A stretch of 26,029 bases of DNA from NCBI GenBank assembly GCA_964504985.1, contig CAZDFU010000016.1, positions 1 to 26,029 of the forward strand, given 5' to 3'. Shown here in pieces: positions 1 through 7,524 of the stretch. The notes under the pieces are model-generated. The model was given only the letters and a program-made list of their open reading frames with translations, ran no database searches and was not told the DNA's origin. The stretch comes from CAZDFU01 sp964504985 (GTDB lineage Bacteria; Patescibacteriota; Microgenomatia; Daviesbacterales; UBA10151). A program made the translations under genes and the position numbers. The stretch's first letter is position 1, and every line of letters begins with the position of its first letter.

Positions 1-51
1 TTCCTCGTCAGGCTCGGAATGACAAAGTACTGGGAAAAGGTGAATACTTAC
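1..51. repeat. Partial palindromic intergenic repeat, cut by window edge
   Basis: Bases 1-51 are identical to 5030-5080, where the same sequence is the right arm of an imperfect palindrome (see 4951-5108). Only the right half is visible here because the window begins inside the element. Two copies within 5 kb show that it is a dispersed intergenic repeat. Confidence 0.85.
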
Positions 52-62
52 CAAATAATTTC

Positions 63-91
63 TTGACAAAATGTATATTTAAGTGTACATT
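63..91 (+). promoter_or_regulatory. Promoter of the toxin-antitoxin pair
   Basis: A perfect TTGACA (63-68) is followed after exactly 17 bp by TACATT (86-91). The antitoxin ATG begins 6 nt past the -10 box, so the predicted transcription start falls on or next to the start codon and the mRNA is probably leaderless. No Shine-Dalgarno sequence is visible. Confidence 0.75.
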
Positions 92-92
92 T
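69..92. promoter_or_regulatory. Operator-like inverted repeat over the TA promoter
   Basis: AAATGTA (69-75) and TACATTT (86-92) are perfect inverted repeats with a 10-bp spacer. They fill the promoter spacer and cover the -10 box. Phd/YefM-type antitoxins usually repress their own operon through such palindromes, so this is the likely autoregulatory site (inference). Confidence 0.6.
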
Positions 93-97
93 AGAAT

Positions 98-361
98 ATG
101 CAGACTATTACTACAACAGAGCTGAGAACTAAGTCAAAAAAACTGGTGGAAGCCTTGCGGGAAGGCAAGTCTGTAGATCTAATCCACAGATCTAAAGTTG
201 TTGGAGAAATTAAACCTAAAATTTATGATCCCAAACCTTTTAATCCAGATGCAGTTGCAGAAATTGCAAAAAAACTTAATCTACCTAAACTTTCTTACAA
301 AGAAAGAGATAGAAGATATAGAGCCCATTTGATGAAAAAATATGGCAAGGGTCTTTCTTGA
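98..361 (+). CDS. Phd/YefM-like antitoxin
   Basis: An 87-residue protein whose first half (TTTELRTKSKKLVEALREGK, then SVDLIHRSKVVGEIKP) is the beta-alpha DNA-binding fold of Phd/YefM-family antitoxins. The basic C-terminal tail (residues about 65-87) would bind and neutralise the toxin. It is the first gene of a two-gene operon; the downstream PIN gene starts 20 bp before this one ends, so translation is coupled. The start was chosen because the ATG sits at the expected leaderless position behind a strong promoter. Likely autoregulated through the inverted repeat at 69-92. The family call is good; the fine subfamily is not certain. Confidence 0.85.
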   Translation: MQTITTTELRTKSKKLVEALREGKSVDLIHRSKVVGEIKPKIYDPKPFNPDAVAEIAKKLNLPKLSYKERDRRYRAHLMKKYGKGLS

Positions 362-704
362 TACAAATTTATATATTGATGTAGTAAAAAGGGCTAAGGA
401 GAAATGGGAACATTTGCGGGCAAATCTACTCTTTATTTCACCTCTGTCTACTCATATATTATTTTATGCCTCCAAACTAAGTGTCCCAGATCAAGAAGTA
501 GATAAACTGCATGAGCAGTTTGCTATAGTACCCTTAACAAAAATCATTCTAGGCAAAGCTCTAGAAGGACCTACTGATGATCTTGAAGATAATATTCAGC
601 TCCATTCTGCTGCAGAAGCTGATTGTGAGGTCTTTCTGACAAGCGATCAACAATTGCTTAAGCTAAAATTCTTTGGTAAAACTGAAATCAAATCAGAAAT
701 TTAG
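342..704 (+). CDS. PIN-domain toxin (VapC-like ribonuclease)
   Basis: A 120-residue single-domain PIN protein. FLDTNLYID near the N-terminus (residues 5-13) carries the first metal-binding Asp. DDLEDNIQLHSAAEADCEVFL (around residues 79-99) and the following TSD supply the C-terminal acidic residues that complete the Mg-dependent nuclease site. PIN toxins cleave RNA, commonly tRNA or rRNA; the target here cannot be read from sequence. It overlaps the antitoxin by 20 bp. The glutamate often found in the middle of the PIN site is not obvious, and a His lies in that region (SPLSTHILF). The stop codon abuts the TATAAT used by the next gene. Confidence 0.85.
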   Translation: MARVFLDTNLYIDVVKRAKEKWEHLRANLLFISPLSTHILFYASKLSVPDQEVDKLHEQFAIVPLTKIILGKALEGPTDDLEDNIQLHSAAEADCEVFLTSDQQLLKLKFFGKTEIKSEI

Positions 705-710
705 TATAAT
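682..710 (+). promoter_or_regulatory. Promoter for the methyltransferase-mevalonate operon
   Basis: A perfect TATAAT (705-710) follows the toxin stop codon directly, with CTGAAA (682-687) 17 bp upstream as a weak -35. The start codon at 731 is 20 nt downstream, so this transcript would carry a short leader. It offers independent transcription of 731-4783 from the TA pair. Confidence 0.5.
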
Positions 711-730
711 CTGTCTTCTGCCCAAAAGAA

Positions 731-1717
731 ATGCCGGAAATATTAACACCACACGATGAATCTTTAATGCCTTTAATAATGGGCTCTCCTTACAGGGTAC
801 CTGATTATGCTTATCTCAATTGGGGCTTAGGAAACTATATAGATGAGTCAAACGCTGATAAGGCTTATCAGGCAGAATGGGCAGCTGGCAATGCAGGGCA
901 ACTGGCATTAGTTTCAATGGCAACTGAACTTGCAGGTTTTGGTGATTACCCTGAACTTCTTCGCAGAACAACAGCAATTGCAGTTTCCAATCTTGTTAAC
1001 CAAATGGGCAGCTCTCACTCTTTGCATATCCTTGATTTAGGAGCTGGTCCTGGCAAATCTGCTGAAGCTGTTTATCAAGCCCTATCAGCAGAAATTAGAG
1101 GAAAGACTGAATTAACGTTACTTGATCCTTCAGTTAATAGCCTGCAAACAGCTGAGGAATTAATGAAGAGAAATGGTATAAAATATAGAATTGTCCCTAG
1201 CATGGATAATGATATGCTGAATCAAATAGAACCTGGATCTGTTGATATTATTACTGCTGTTGCCTCTATCCACCATCATGCCAGAATTCCTTTTGAAACT
1301 TACAGAGAAGTTTTAAAACCTGGAGGATTTTTGGTAATTGCTGATTGGCATCATTCTCTTTGGGAACATCCACATAGAGTTTTAGAATTTTTTAAAGGAT
1401 TTCAATGGCCCAACAAAGAAAAGGGTCTTCAAAATTGGATTGAAGTTTATCGTCAAGCTCAGGTAACTGCTGAACCAATTGATAATCTTGATGATTTACA
1501 AGCTATAAAACAAATAACAGCTTTTTGGCATAGATATAGACAAATCCTTGAGAGAAAGGATGTAAAAGATAATAATATTTGGCCCTTGGAAGGACACCGT
1601 CCTGTTGCAATATATCTCGAGAATTTGCGATCAGCAGAATTTATGGCAGACTCTCCTCAACAATTACTGCCGGATTCCAGTCTACTGATGCTTACTGTTG
1701 CCCAGAAAGAAAAATAA
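731..1717 (+). CDS. Class I SAM-dependent methyltransferase
   Basis: A 328-residue protein with a Rossmann methyltransferase core. Motif I is ILDLGAGPGK (residues 100-109), the acidic end of strand beta2 is LLDPS (130-134), and the motif IV/V region is SVDIITAVASIHHH followed by VLKPGGFLVIADWHH. These features are typical of small-molecule (UbiE/COQ5-like) methyltransferases. About 100 extra residues follow the core and contain no motif I recognise. Substrate unknown. It is followed after 1 bp by an HD-domain gene and then mevalonate genes, so a link to isoprenoid or polar-lipid metabolism is possible but only by context. Confidence 0.8.
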   Translation: MPEILTPHDESLMPLIMGSPYRVPDYAYLNWGLGNYIDESNADKAYQAEWAAGNAGQLALVSMATELAGFGDYPELLRRTTAIAVSNLVNQMGSSHSLHILDLGAGPGKSAEAVYQALSAEIRGKTELTLLDPSVNSLQTAEELMKRNGIKYRIVPSMDNDMLNQIEPGSVDIITAVASIHHHARIPFETYREVLKPGGFLVIADWHHSLWEHPHRVLEFFKGFQWPNKEKGLQNWIEVYRQAQVTAEPIDNLDDLQAIKQITAFWHRYRQILERKDVKDNNIWPLEGHRPVAIYLENLRSAEFMADSPQQLLPDSSLLMLTVAQKEK

Positions 1718-1718
1718 T

Positions 1719-2777
1719 ATGACCCTCAGCCCTGAAATCAGATCGATATTAGATACTAAGTGCCGACAGGCAGTCAAAGAGCACCGGGCAGGCACTCAAG
1801 AATTATCCCATGATGAACAACATTTAGAAAGGGTCGGAGGGTTTGCTATCCGATTAGGTGAAAGTTATGGATTTGAGCCACAAACGCTTGCTTTAGGTTA
1901 CATAGCAGGCAAGTTGCATGATGCACAAAGAAGTACTGGAGAAAATCCAGAAACAAAAGACGAAGAAATAAGTGGCCAAGTTGCCAGAAATCTAATGTTA
2001 ATACTTAACGAATCTGGTCAATTCCCAAATACTGAAACACAAAGAGAGGCTGTTGTTTATGCTATTGAGAACCAAGGGCATTCCCCTGCAAGGTCTGAAG
2101 ATCCTAATATTAGAGATAAGGTTCCTCCTTCCCTGTCTGAAAGAATACATATGCTTTTATTTGCCGGTGATAAAATTGCTGAGGCTAATGGCCCTTGGAT
2201 TATTGCCAGAAGACCACATTTTATGGCAGCAAGATTAAATAACCCAGATGGTACATGGCAAGAGTTTGGTTTTATTCCAGGAAGAGATGAGGCTTTAGTA
2301 ACAGCTGTTGAAACAGCTATCAGAATGTCCATTGTTAGCGTTGAGCAAACTTACCCAAGACAGTTAAAAGAAACTATTGCTCCCCTTTTCAGGGTTCAAA
2401 GAGAATTTGCATTAGGATTATATAGAGCTCTTGGAATTACAGCAGGAGAAGTTTCAGATATATTACTAAATAGAATTGATTCTCAAACAAATAAAAATAT
2501 TCTACAAAAAAGAAAGCATAGGGCTCCAAATGATGAAGTCAATCTCACCTCATTTATTGTAGATCGTAGTGGTTTAAGTACTCAGGCAATATTAGAAGTT
2601 GAAAATGATCAGGCCGATTCAGCACTTGAAGCAACTAATTATTTTTCCTCTGGATATCAACAAGAGTTAGATGATTTGGTAAGGAGATGGCAACCAATAG
2701 GAATTATGGCAAAAGATTGGCATCAAGGTATGTTATGGTATTTAGAAGGCAGTTTATTTGATAGATTAACTGCTTAA
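1719..2777 (+). CDS. HD-domain protein, probable metal-dependent phosphohydrolase
   Basis: A 352-residue protein from the ATG at 1719, 1 bp after the methyltransferase stop; a TTG at 1698 would add seven residues but overlaps the previous gene. An HD-type site can be traced: H35 in HDEQHLERV, H67-D68 in GKLHDAQ, H121 in ENQGH and D151 in FAGDKIAE. This is the H...HD...D arrangement of the HD superfamily, whose members hydrolyse phosphate esters of nucleotides or other small molecules. The C-terminal half (after about residue 200) is not recognisable. Tight spacing to the genes on both sides argues for one operon. Substrate unknown. Confidence 0.7.
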   Translation: MTLSPEIRSILDTKCRQAVKEHRAGTQELSHDEQHLERVGGFAIRLGESYGFEPQTLALGYIAGKLHDAQRSTGENPETKDEEISGQVARNLMLILNESGQFPNTETQREAVVYAIENQGHSPARSEDPNIRDKVPPSLSERIHMLLFAGDKIAEANGPWIIARRPHFMAARLNNPDGTWQEFGFIPGRDEALVTAVETAIRMSIVSVEQTYPRQLKETIAPLFRVQREFALGLYRALGITAGEVSDILLNRIDSQTNKNILQKRKHRAPNDEVNLTSFIVDRSGLSTQAILEVENDQADSALEATNYFSSGYQQELDDLVRRWQPIGIMAKDWHQGMLWYLEGSLFDRLTA

Positions 2778-2781
2778 AACA

Positions 2782-3780
2782 ATGCAAAAGATTATAGTTT
2801 CAGCTCCTGGGAAATTAATGCTTTTAGGTGAACATGCTGTAGTTTATGGACAACCCTGCCTTGTAACAGCTGTTAATCAAAGAATGAAAGCAACTGTTGA
2901 GCTTATAGATGAACCAATTTTCCAGCTTGATGCCCCTGATGTAAAAGTAGAAGGATATCAAAAACCAATGTCAGAACTTGGGAAAGGTGAAATCCCTAAA
3001 GGGGCTAAGTTTGTAGAGATGGCGGTTAATAATTTCTTAACGAGCCAGTTCACCTCCGAGGTGAAAAAAATGCGATTACACCTCGGAGGTGTAAGGATTA
3101 CCACCAAATCTCAGTTTTCTTCTCAGCTCGGTTTTGGCTCCTCCTCTGCTTCTACTGTTTGTACGATAAAAGCTCTTTCAGAGTTAACTGGAAAGAAGTT
3201 AAGCAACAAACAAATTTTTGACCTATCTTATAAAACAGTTTTAGATATTCAGGGAAAAGGGTCTGGATTTGATGCAGCTGCTGCAACTTACGGAGGCACT
3301 TTATATTATGTGATAGGAGGAAAAGTTATTAAACCCATTAAGATAAGCAACTTACCTTTAATAGTTGGATATAGTGGTATTAAGTTTGATACAGTTTCTT
3401 TAATTAATGCAGTAGCTGAAAAGGCCAAAAAATACCCCTGGCTGGTTGATAATGTTTATAACCAGATTGGTAAATTAGTGGAACTTGCTAAAAAAGCTAT
3501 TTTAAAATCAGATTGGGCTGCTTTAGGGGAACTGATGAATTTTAATGAAGGCTATCTTTCAACTTTAGGAGTGGAAGGTAAAAAATTAGCTGATATGATT
3601 TATGCTGCAAGAGAAGCAGGAGCATATGGAGCAAAACTCTCAGGCTCTGGTATTGGAGACTGCATGATAGCGCTTGCTCCTTTACCCAAAGTAGCTGCTG
3701 TTAAAAAAGCCATTAATGCTGCTGGTGGGCAAGTGATAAATATACAAGCTAATGTTGAGGGAGTAAAAATCAGTTATTAG
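2782..3780 (+). CDS. mvk: Mevalonate kinase
   Basis: A 332-residue GHMP kinase that phosphorylates mevalonate with ATP in the mevalonate route to isoprenoids. Visible motifs: SAPGKLMLLGEHAVVYG (7-23), the phosphate-binding loop FGSSSAS (118-124), catalytic Asp in GSGFDAAAATYGG (D164), and the C-terminal GHMP motif KLSGSGIGDC. GEHAVVYG and SGFDAAAATYGG are characteristic of mevalonate kinase rather than other GHMP enzymes. It starts 4 bp after the HD gene, and the decarboxylase gene follows within 22 bp. Residues 90-104 are encoded by a paired palindrome that looks inserted (see 3049-3093). The stop codon lies inside a heptamer-periodic stretch. Confidence 0.93.
   Translation: MQKIIVSAPGKLMLLGEHAVVYGQPCLVTAVNQRMKATVELIDEPIFQLDAPDVKVEGYQKPMSELGKGEIPKGAKFVEMAVNNFLTSQFTSEVKKMRLHLGGVRITTKSQFSSQLGFGSSSASTVCTIKALSELTGKKLSNKQIFDLSYKTVLDIQGKGSGFDAAAATYGGTLYYVIGGKVIKPIKISNLPLIVGYSGIKFDTVSLINAVAEKAKKYPWLVDNVYNQIGKLVELAKKAILKSDWAALGELMNFNEGYLSTLGVEGKKLADMIYAAREAGAYGAKLSGSGIGDCMIALAPLPKVAAVKKAINAAGGQVINIQANVEGVKISY
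3049..3093. repeat. Twin palindrome inside mvk
   Basis: CACCTCCGAGGTG (3051-3063) and CACCTCGGAGGTG (3079-3091) are exact reverse complements of each other, and each is itself palindromic around its central base. Flanking bases extend each one (TTCACCTC...GAGGTGAA; TTACACCTC...GAGGTGTAA). Together they can form a 13-bp stem with a 15-nt loop, or two small hairpins. The whole unit is read in frame as part of mevalonate kinase (about residues 90-104). Confidence 0.85.
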
Positions 3781-3794
3781 TTAGTAGTTGGTAG
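3772..3794. repeat. Heptamer-periodic stretch at the mvk stop codon
   Basis: AGTTATT, AGTTAGT and AGTTGGT follow one another at 3772-3792 with a conserved AGTT core every 7 nt, then AG. The mvk stop codon TAG (3778-3780) is part of it, and it fills most of the gap before the decarboxylase gene. The same AGTT-every-7 pattern recurs at 15674-15701. Confidence 0.7.
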
Positions 3795-3802
3795 AAAAAA
3801 CT

Positions 3803-4783
3803 ATGAAGAAAACAGCTATTGCTCCAACAAATATAGCTTTTACCAAATACTGGGGTAAAAAGGATGAAATATTAAGACTGCCTGAAAATGGCAGTATCTC
3901 CATGTGTTTATCAAATTTATTAACAACCACCACTGTGGAATTTTCCCCCAATTTAAGAAAAGATGAAATTTTTATTAATGGAGGTGGTGTTGAAGAAGGT
4001 GAGGCTGAAAGGGTAATAAAACACCTGGATAGGGTTAGAAGAATGGCTGGAATTGATCAAAAAGCCAAGGTTTCATCCAGCAATAATTTCCCATCTGGGA
4101 CAGGATTATCTTCCTCTGCTTCAGGCTTTGCTGCATTAAGTTTGGCAGCGTCAAACGCAGCTTCGCTGCATCTTTCTGAAAAAGAATTATCAATTTTGGC
4201 AAGACAAGGATCTGGATCTGCTTGCAGATCTATTCCTTCAGGTTTTGTGGAATGGCTTGATGGAGATACCTCTGAAACATCTTATGCCACTCAAATTTTC
4301 CCAGCTGATTATTGGGATATTGCTGATGTAGTGGCAATTGTGTCTGAGGGCAAAAAAGAAGTTTCAACCAGTATTGGACAACAATCAGCCAAATCCAGCC
4401 CATTTATGGCTGTCAGGCAGGCCCACATGAAGGAAAAAAATGAACTGGTAAAAAAACTTATTGAAGAGAAAAATTTTAAAGAATTTGGAGAACTAATAGA
4501 AGCAGAGGCACTTGAGCTGCACTCTATTATGCTCACTCAAAGACCAGCTTTGATTTACTGGACACCAGGAACTTTAAAAATAATGAAACTTATTCCCCAC
4601 TGGAGAAATGAAGGAATTCCTGTTTATTTCACCATTAATACCGGTCAGGATATTCACTTAATTTGTGAAAGCTCAAATGTTGAAAAAGTTAAAGAAAAAC
4701 TAAAAGATATTGAGGAAGTAAAAGATATTATTGTTAATACCCCAGGCGCAGGGGTGCGCTTATCTGAAGACCACTTATATTAA
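3803..4783 (+). CDS. mvaD: Diphosphomevalonate decarboxylase family enzyme
   Basis: A 326-residue GHMP-type enzyme matching mevalonate (di)phosphate decarboxylases. Visible are APTNIAFTKYWGK (7-19), SSSNNFPSGTGLSSSASGF (91-109) and GSGSACRSIPSGFVEW (136-151). These enzymes make isopentenyl (di)phosphate with ATP-driven decarboxylation. The site that normally reads F-D-A-G-P-N, with the catalytic Asp, reads I-N-T-G-Q-D here (N279), so the usual catalytic Asp appears to be Asn. A monophosphate-specific decarboxylase or altered chemistry is therefore possible. The ATG at 3803 is preferred over a TTG at 3788. No clear Shine-Dalgarno is seen; close spacing to mvk suggests the same transcript. No phosphomevalonate kinase lies nearby. 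Confidence 0.85.
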   Translation: MKKTAIAPTNIAFTKYWGKKDEILRLPENGSISMCLSNLLTTTTVEFSPNLRKDEIFINGGGVEEGEAERVIKHLDRVRRMAGIDQKAKVSSSNNFPSGTGLSSSASGFAALSLAASNAASLHLSEKELSILARQGSGSACRSIPSGFVEWLDGDTSETSYATQIFPADYWDIADVVAIVSEGKKEVSTSIGQQSAKSSPFMAVRQAHMKEKNELVKKLIEEKNFKEFGELIEAEALELHSIMLTQRPALIYWTPGTLKIMKLIPHWRNEGIPVYFTINTGQDIHLICESSNVEKVKEKLKDIEEVKDIIVNTPGAGVRLSEDHLY

Positions 4784-5134
4784 TCCCCCCTAAACTGCCC
4801 AATCTCCATCTCCTTCTGCCTCTTCTTCCTGTATTATAACTTGTTATTAATTTATCCAAACCAAAAAAAATCCTACTTTCAGTTTTTGACTCTGATTCAA
4901 TGGGCATAGGAAGATAAATATTACAAAATAAACAATCAGAAAGTCAAGCTAGCCCTTTGTAACTATCCAGAGTTTCCCAGTAAACTGTCATCCTGAACGT
5001 AGTGAAGGATCTCTAGATTAATCTTGAGATTCCTCGTCAGGCTCGGAATGACAAAGTACTGGGAAAAGGTGAATACTTACAGCCCTTTGTAACTATCCAG
5101 AGTTTCCCCGCTATCGCCCGCAGTGGCAAATTCA
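4784..5134. other. Non-coding gap between mvaD and the isomerase gene
   Basis: These 351 bp hold no credible ORF. A pyrimidine-rich tract lies at about 4785-4830, then AT-rich sequence, then the palindromic repeat unit described at 4951-5108. I see no convincing intrinsic terminator for either flanking gene, although both genes end here. The repeat hairpin may do that job. Confidence 0.6.
4951..5108. repeat. Palindromic repeat element bounded by 28-bp direct repeats
   Basis: A 28-bp sequence starting AGCCCTTTGTAACTATCCAG is present at 4951-4978 and again at 5081-5108. Between them is an imperfect palindrome: TTTCCCAGTAAACTGTCATCCTG (from about 4973) faces the complement of CGGAATGACAAAGTACTGGG (5044-5063), centred near 5018. 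Its right half recurs identically at 1-51. The layout resembles REP-like intergenic repeats found in many bacteria, but the flanking direct repeats are unusual and much longer than a transposase target duplication. Confidence 0.8.
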
Positions 5135-5695
5135 CTAGGAGAAACTAATATCCAACAACTCTTCTTTTAATAATTTGAATCCTTCCACCGCCCAGGGTGA
5201 GTATTTTTTTGGATTTTTATTAATATCTTCAGAAAATTCCTGCTTACCCACCCATTTATATTCATAACCCACATCTTTATTTAATTTTAGTTGCCCATTA
5301 TATTCACCAATCAATAGAAAACAGTGCTCATTCTCACAAAGCCACGTACCGGACACTACATGGTGGTATGGGGCAAAGTAATTAAACTCTCCTACTCTTT
5401 TAACACTGATATTTTCTATATCATACTCATACTTAAGGGCTCTTAGAGTTGCTTGTTCTAAAGTCTCATCTGTACCATTTTGTGTATGCAAAGGGTGGGT
5501 GGAAGCAGTAAAATCCCAAATATTATCAAATACTTCATGTTTTCTTCTTTGAAGTAAAACCTCTCCCTTGTTGTTATAAACCAGAACAGTGATAGCCAGG
5601 TGTCTTCTACCCTTTCCTGTATGTCCTTCTGCTCTGGATATATATTCCAAAAAATTTCCCTGGTCATCACAAGCTAAAATTATCTGATTATCCAT
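5135..5695 (-). CDS. idi: Isopentenyl-diphosphate isomerase, type 1-like Nudix protein
   Basis: A 186-residue Nudix-fold protein that follows E. coli IDI nearly residue for residue. Present are the metal ligands H25 and H32 (GHTGKGRRHLAI), H67 in THPL, and E121/E123 in ENEHC, plus SPWAV near the C-terminus. IDI-1 interconverts IPP and DMAPP, fitting the mevalonate genes next door. The Cys that protonates or deprotonates substrate (C67 in E. coli, two residues before the His) is Ser65 here (codon TCC; Cys would be TGC). The protein may be a weak isomerase, a changed enzyme or a repurposed Nudix protein. The ATG lies 7 nt from a TACAAT, implying a leaderless mRNA. Confidence 0.82.
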   Translation of the reverse strand: MDNQIILACDDQGNFLEYISRAEGHTGKGRRHLAITVLVYNNKGEVLLQRRKHEVFDNIWDFTASTHPLHTQNGTDETLEQATLRALKYEYDIENISVKRVGEFNYFAPYHHVVSGTWLCENEHCFLLIGEYNGQLKLNKDVGYEYKWVGKQEFSEDINKNPKKYSPWAVEGFKLLKEELLDISFS

Positions 5696-5702
5696 GCAGA
5701 CA

Positions 5703-5732
5703 ATTGTAACCTGTTGTCCCCATTGATGTAAA
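5703..5732 (-). promoter_or_regulatory. Promoter of the isomerase gene
   Basis: On the minus strand TTTACA (5732-5727) is followed after 18 bp by TACAAT (5708-5703), and the ATG comes 7 nt later at 5695. This places the transcription start at or beside the start codon. Confidence 0.6.
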
Positions 5733-5739
5733 CATAAGT

Positions 5740-5745
5740 TATAAT
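5740..5745 (+). promoter_or_regulatory. -10 box of the YibE/F gene
   Basis: A perfect TATAAT ends 6 nt before the ATG at 5752, again the leaderless arrangement. No good -35 is found at 16-18 bp; TTGTCC (5714-5719) is too far at 20 bp. Confidence 0.5.
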
Positions 5746-5751
5746 TGCCTT

Positions 5752-6864
5752 ATGATAAAAAGGGGCTTACTAATATTGTTTCTTATTTTTACTACCCTGC
5801 CCTTTTCTGTTTCAGCCCAAGAACAAATAATCCCTGTACAAGAATATAGAAAAGCTGAAGTAATAAAAATTCTTGAAGATAAGGAAATAGAGGTTTATGA
5901 GAATAAGCAACGTTATCAAAGAATTGAAATAAAAATATTAGACGGATCTGATAAAGGAAGCATTCAAACAATTGAGCATGGCAAAACAATAAAGCTAAAG
6001 GAGAGTCAGTTAGTTAATGAAGGTGATATTGTGGTGATCTACAAAGGAGGGTTTAATGAACAAGTTGATGAATACCAGATTATAGATAGGTATAGAATCA
6101 ACAATATTTATTTTATAGCTATATTATTTTTCATTTTGGTTTTAGGAGTTGGCAGGTTGCAAGGGCTTGGATCAATTATAGGTTTGGGGATAAGTTTTTT
6201 GGTTATTATGAAATTTATTGTCCCTCAGATTATCTCAGGATCAGATCCACTGCTTACAAGCATTATTGGCTCCTCAATAATCATGCTAACAACCATCTAC
6301 CTTTCGCATGGCTTCTCAGTTAAAACAACTATCGCAATTGCCTCAACCATTATTACCCTGATAATCACAGGTCTTTTAGCCATATTTGCTGTTGACTCCT
6401 CTTCCTTAACAGGCATGGGCAATGAACTGGCTTACGGATTTAGTTTCAATGAAAAGTTAGCTAATTTAAATCTTAGGGGACTTCTTTTGGGAGGGATTAT
6501 TATTGGAACTTTAGGTGTATTAGATGATGTTACTACCACCCAATCATCAACCATTTTTGAATTGAAAAAAGCTAACCCCTCACTTTCTTTTAAAGAGCTT
6601 ATAAAAAGAGGGTTTAAGGTTGGAAAAGACCATATTTCTGCTGTAGTGAATACTTTAGTTTTAGCCTATACCGGAGCTTCCCTGCCAATCTTAATCCTTA
6701 TAATTGTGAACCCATCAGCCCAGCCCCTCTGGTTAATGCTAAACAGCGAGTATATTTCTGAAGAAGTGATCAGAACCCTGGTGGGCAGCTTTGGCCTGGT
6801 TTTATCTGTACCTATAGCCACCATACTTGCTTCATGGGTGGCTAATAGAAAACCTGCTATTTAG
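5752..6864 (+). CDS. YibE/F family membrane protein
   Basis: A 370-residue protein with an N-terminal signal peptide or anchor (residues 1-22, ending SVSAQ), an extracytoplasmic beta-rich domain (about 25-115, with EVYENKQRYQRIEIKIL and GDIVVIYK), then seven or so hydrophobic segments from residue 121 on. The signatures GVLDDVTTTQSS and KDHISAVVNTLVLAYTGASLP are diagnostic of the YibE/YibF family. Members are widespread multipass membrane proteins, suggested to be transporters or channels, without an agreed substrate. It is divergent from the isomerase gene across 56 bp and reads towards DUF3105 on the other strand. Confidence 0.88.
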   Translation: MIKRGLLILFLIFTTLPFSVSAQEQIIPVQEYRKAEVIKILEDKEIEVYENKQRYQRIEIKILDGSDKGSIQTIEHGKTIKLKESQLVNEGDIVVIYKGGFNEQVDEYQIIDRYRINNIYFIAILFFILVLGVGRLQGLGSIIGLGISFLVIMKFIVPQIISGSDPLLTSIIGSSIIMLTTIYLSHGFSVKTTIAIASTIITLIITGLLAIFAVDSSSLTGMGNELAYGFSFNEKLANLNLRGLLLGGIIIGTLGVLDDVTTTQSSTIFELKKANPSLSFKELIKRGFKVGKDHISAVVNTLVLAYTGASLPILILIIVNPSAQPLWLMLNSEYISEEVIRTLVGSFGLVLSVPIATILASWVANRKPAI

Positions 6865-6869
6865 ACTTA

Positions 6870-7493
6870 CTATTCCTGTGTTCTTTCAGGGCCTTGGTTT
6901 AAGTGGGTATCAATAAACTTTTCAATTCTAGCTTTATCAAAAACATCAAACTTATCTATGTAATTCCAGGCTGTTAAAGCAATTCTTGTATCTAAATTTG
7001 GCCTTGGGATAACTATTATTCTTTTAGCACCTTTTTTATTATAAATTTCAGTTAATTCCCCAACTAAGTCCTGGCAACTTGGGTTATTAAAATTCTCAGA
7101 AAGCTGTGCAGAGGAGGTTGCTAACGATGCAGAAATACTTGCTTCTCCTTCTTCTTCATGGGCATAAGCAGTACTCACCAAGTCAAAAGAAACTTCTTTG
7201 TGGTCACAGTTATAGCTTAATATCACATATCCATGCTCTAATGAGTGGATTAAGTACCCATCATCTTTAACTTCTTTATAAACTCCGGATCTTATCCAAT
7301 CTTCAAAATGAGGCCCAGAGGTTGGGGGGTTAGAATTATATTTGACTTCTTGTCCAACTGGCACATGCTCTCTACCCAAATCATCTATTTTAGAACCAGG
7401 CAAAGACTTTGTTGATTCAATAAAAAGCCATGTTAAAAAACCTGCTGAGAAAACTACGGCTAATATTATAATAATTAACTTTTTATTGATCAT
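6870..7493 (-). CDS. DUF3105 family membrane-anchored protein
   Basis: A 207-residue protein with one N-terminal membrane segment (residues 5-25) and an extracytoplasmic domain. The DUF3105 signature is clear: HVPVGQEVKYNSNPPTSGPH, then LIHSLEHGYVILSYNC, and near the C-terminus IIVIPRPNL...IALTAWNY. A low-complexity Ala/Ser/Glu stretch at about 108-133 breaks the domain and contains a few His and acidic residues. The family's function is unknown. It lies 31 bp downstream of the DsbA-like gene on the same strand and contains two cysteines that could form a disulfide; co-transcription with an oxidoreductase is therefore suggestive. No separate promoter is apparent. Confidence 0.85.
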   Translation of the reverse strand: MINKKLIIIILAVVFSAGFLTWLFIESTKSLPGSKIDDLGREHVPVGQEVKYNSNPPTSGPHFEDWIRSGVYKEVKDDGYLIHSLEHGYVILSYNCDHKEVSFDLVSTAYAHEEEGEASISASLATSSAQLSENFNNPSCQDLVGELTEIYNKKGAKRIIVIPRPNLDTRIALTAWNYIDKFDVFDKARIEKFIDTHLNQGPERTQE

Positions 7494-7524
7494 CTAAAAC
7501 AGAAGGTGCAAGACAAACTAAACA

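Noticed and set aside
342..704. Toxin inactivated by loss of the middle PIN acidic residue
   Set aside because: The middle acidic residue varies in position among PIN subfamilies and cannot be placed safely without an alignment.
4309..4536. Minus-strand ORF inside mvaD (and similar antisense ORFs elsewhere)
   Set aside because: Ser/Phe-rich translation typical of the reverse of a coding sequence, with no start signals and a well-supported gene on the other strand.
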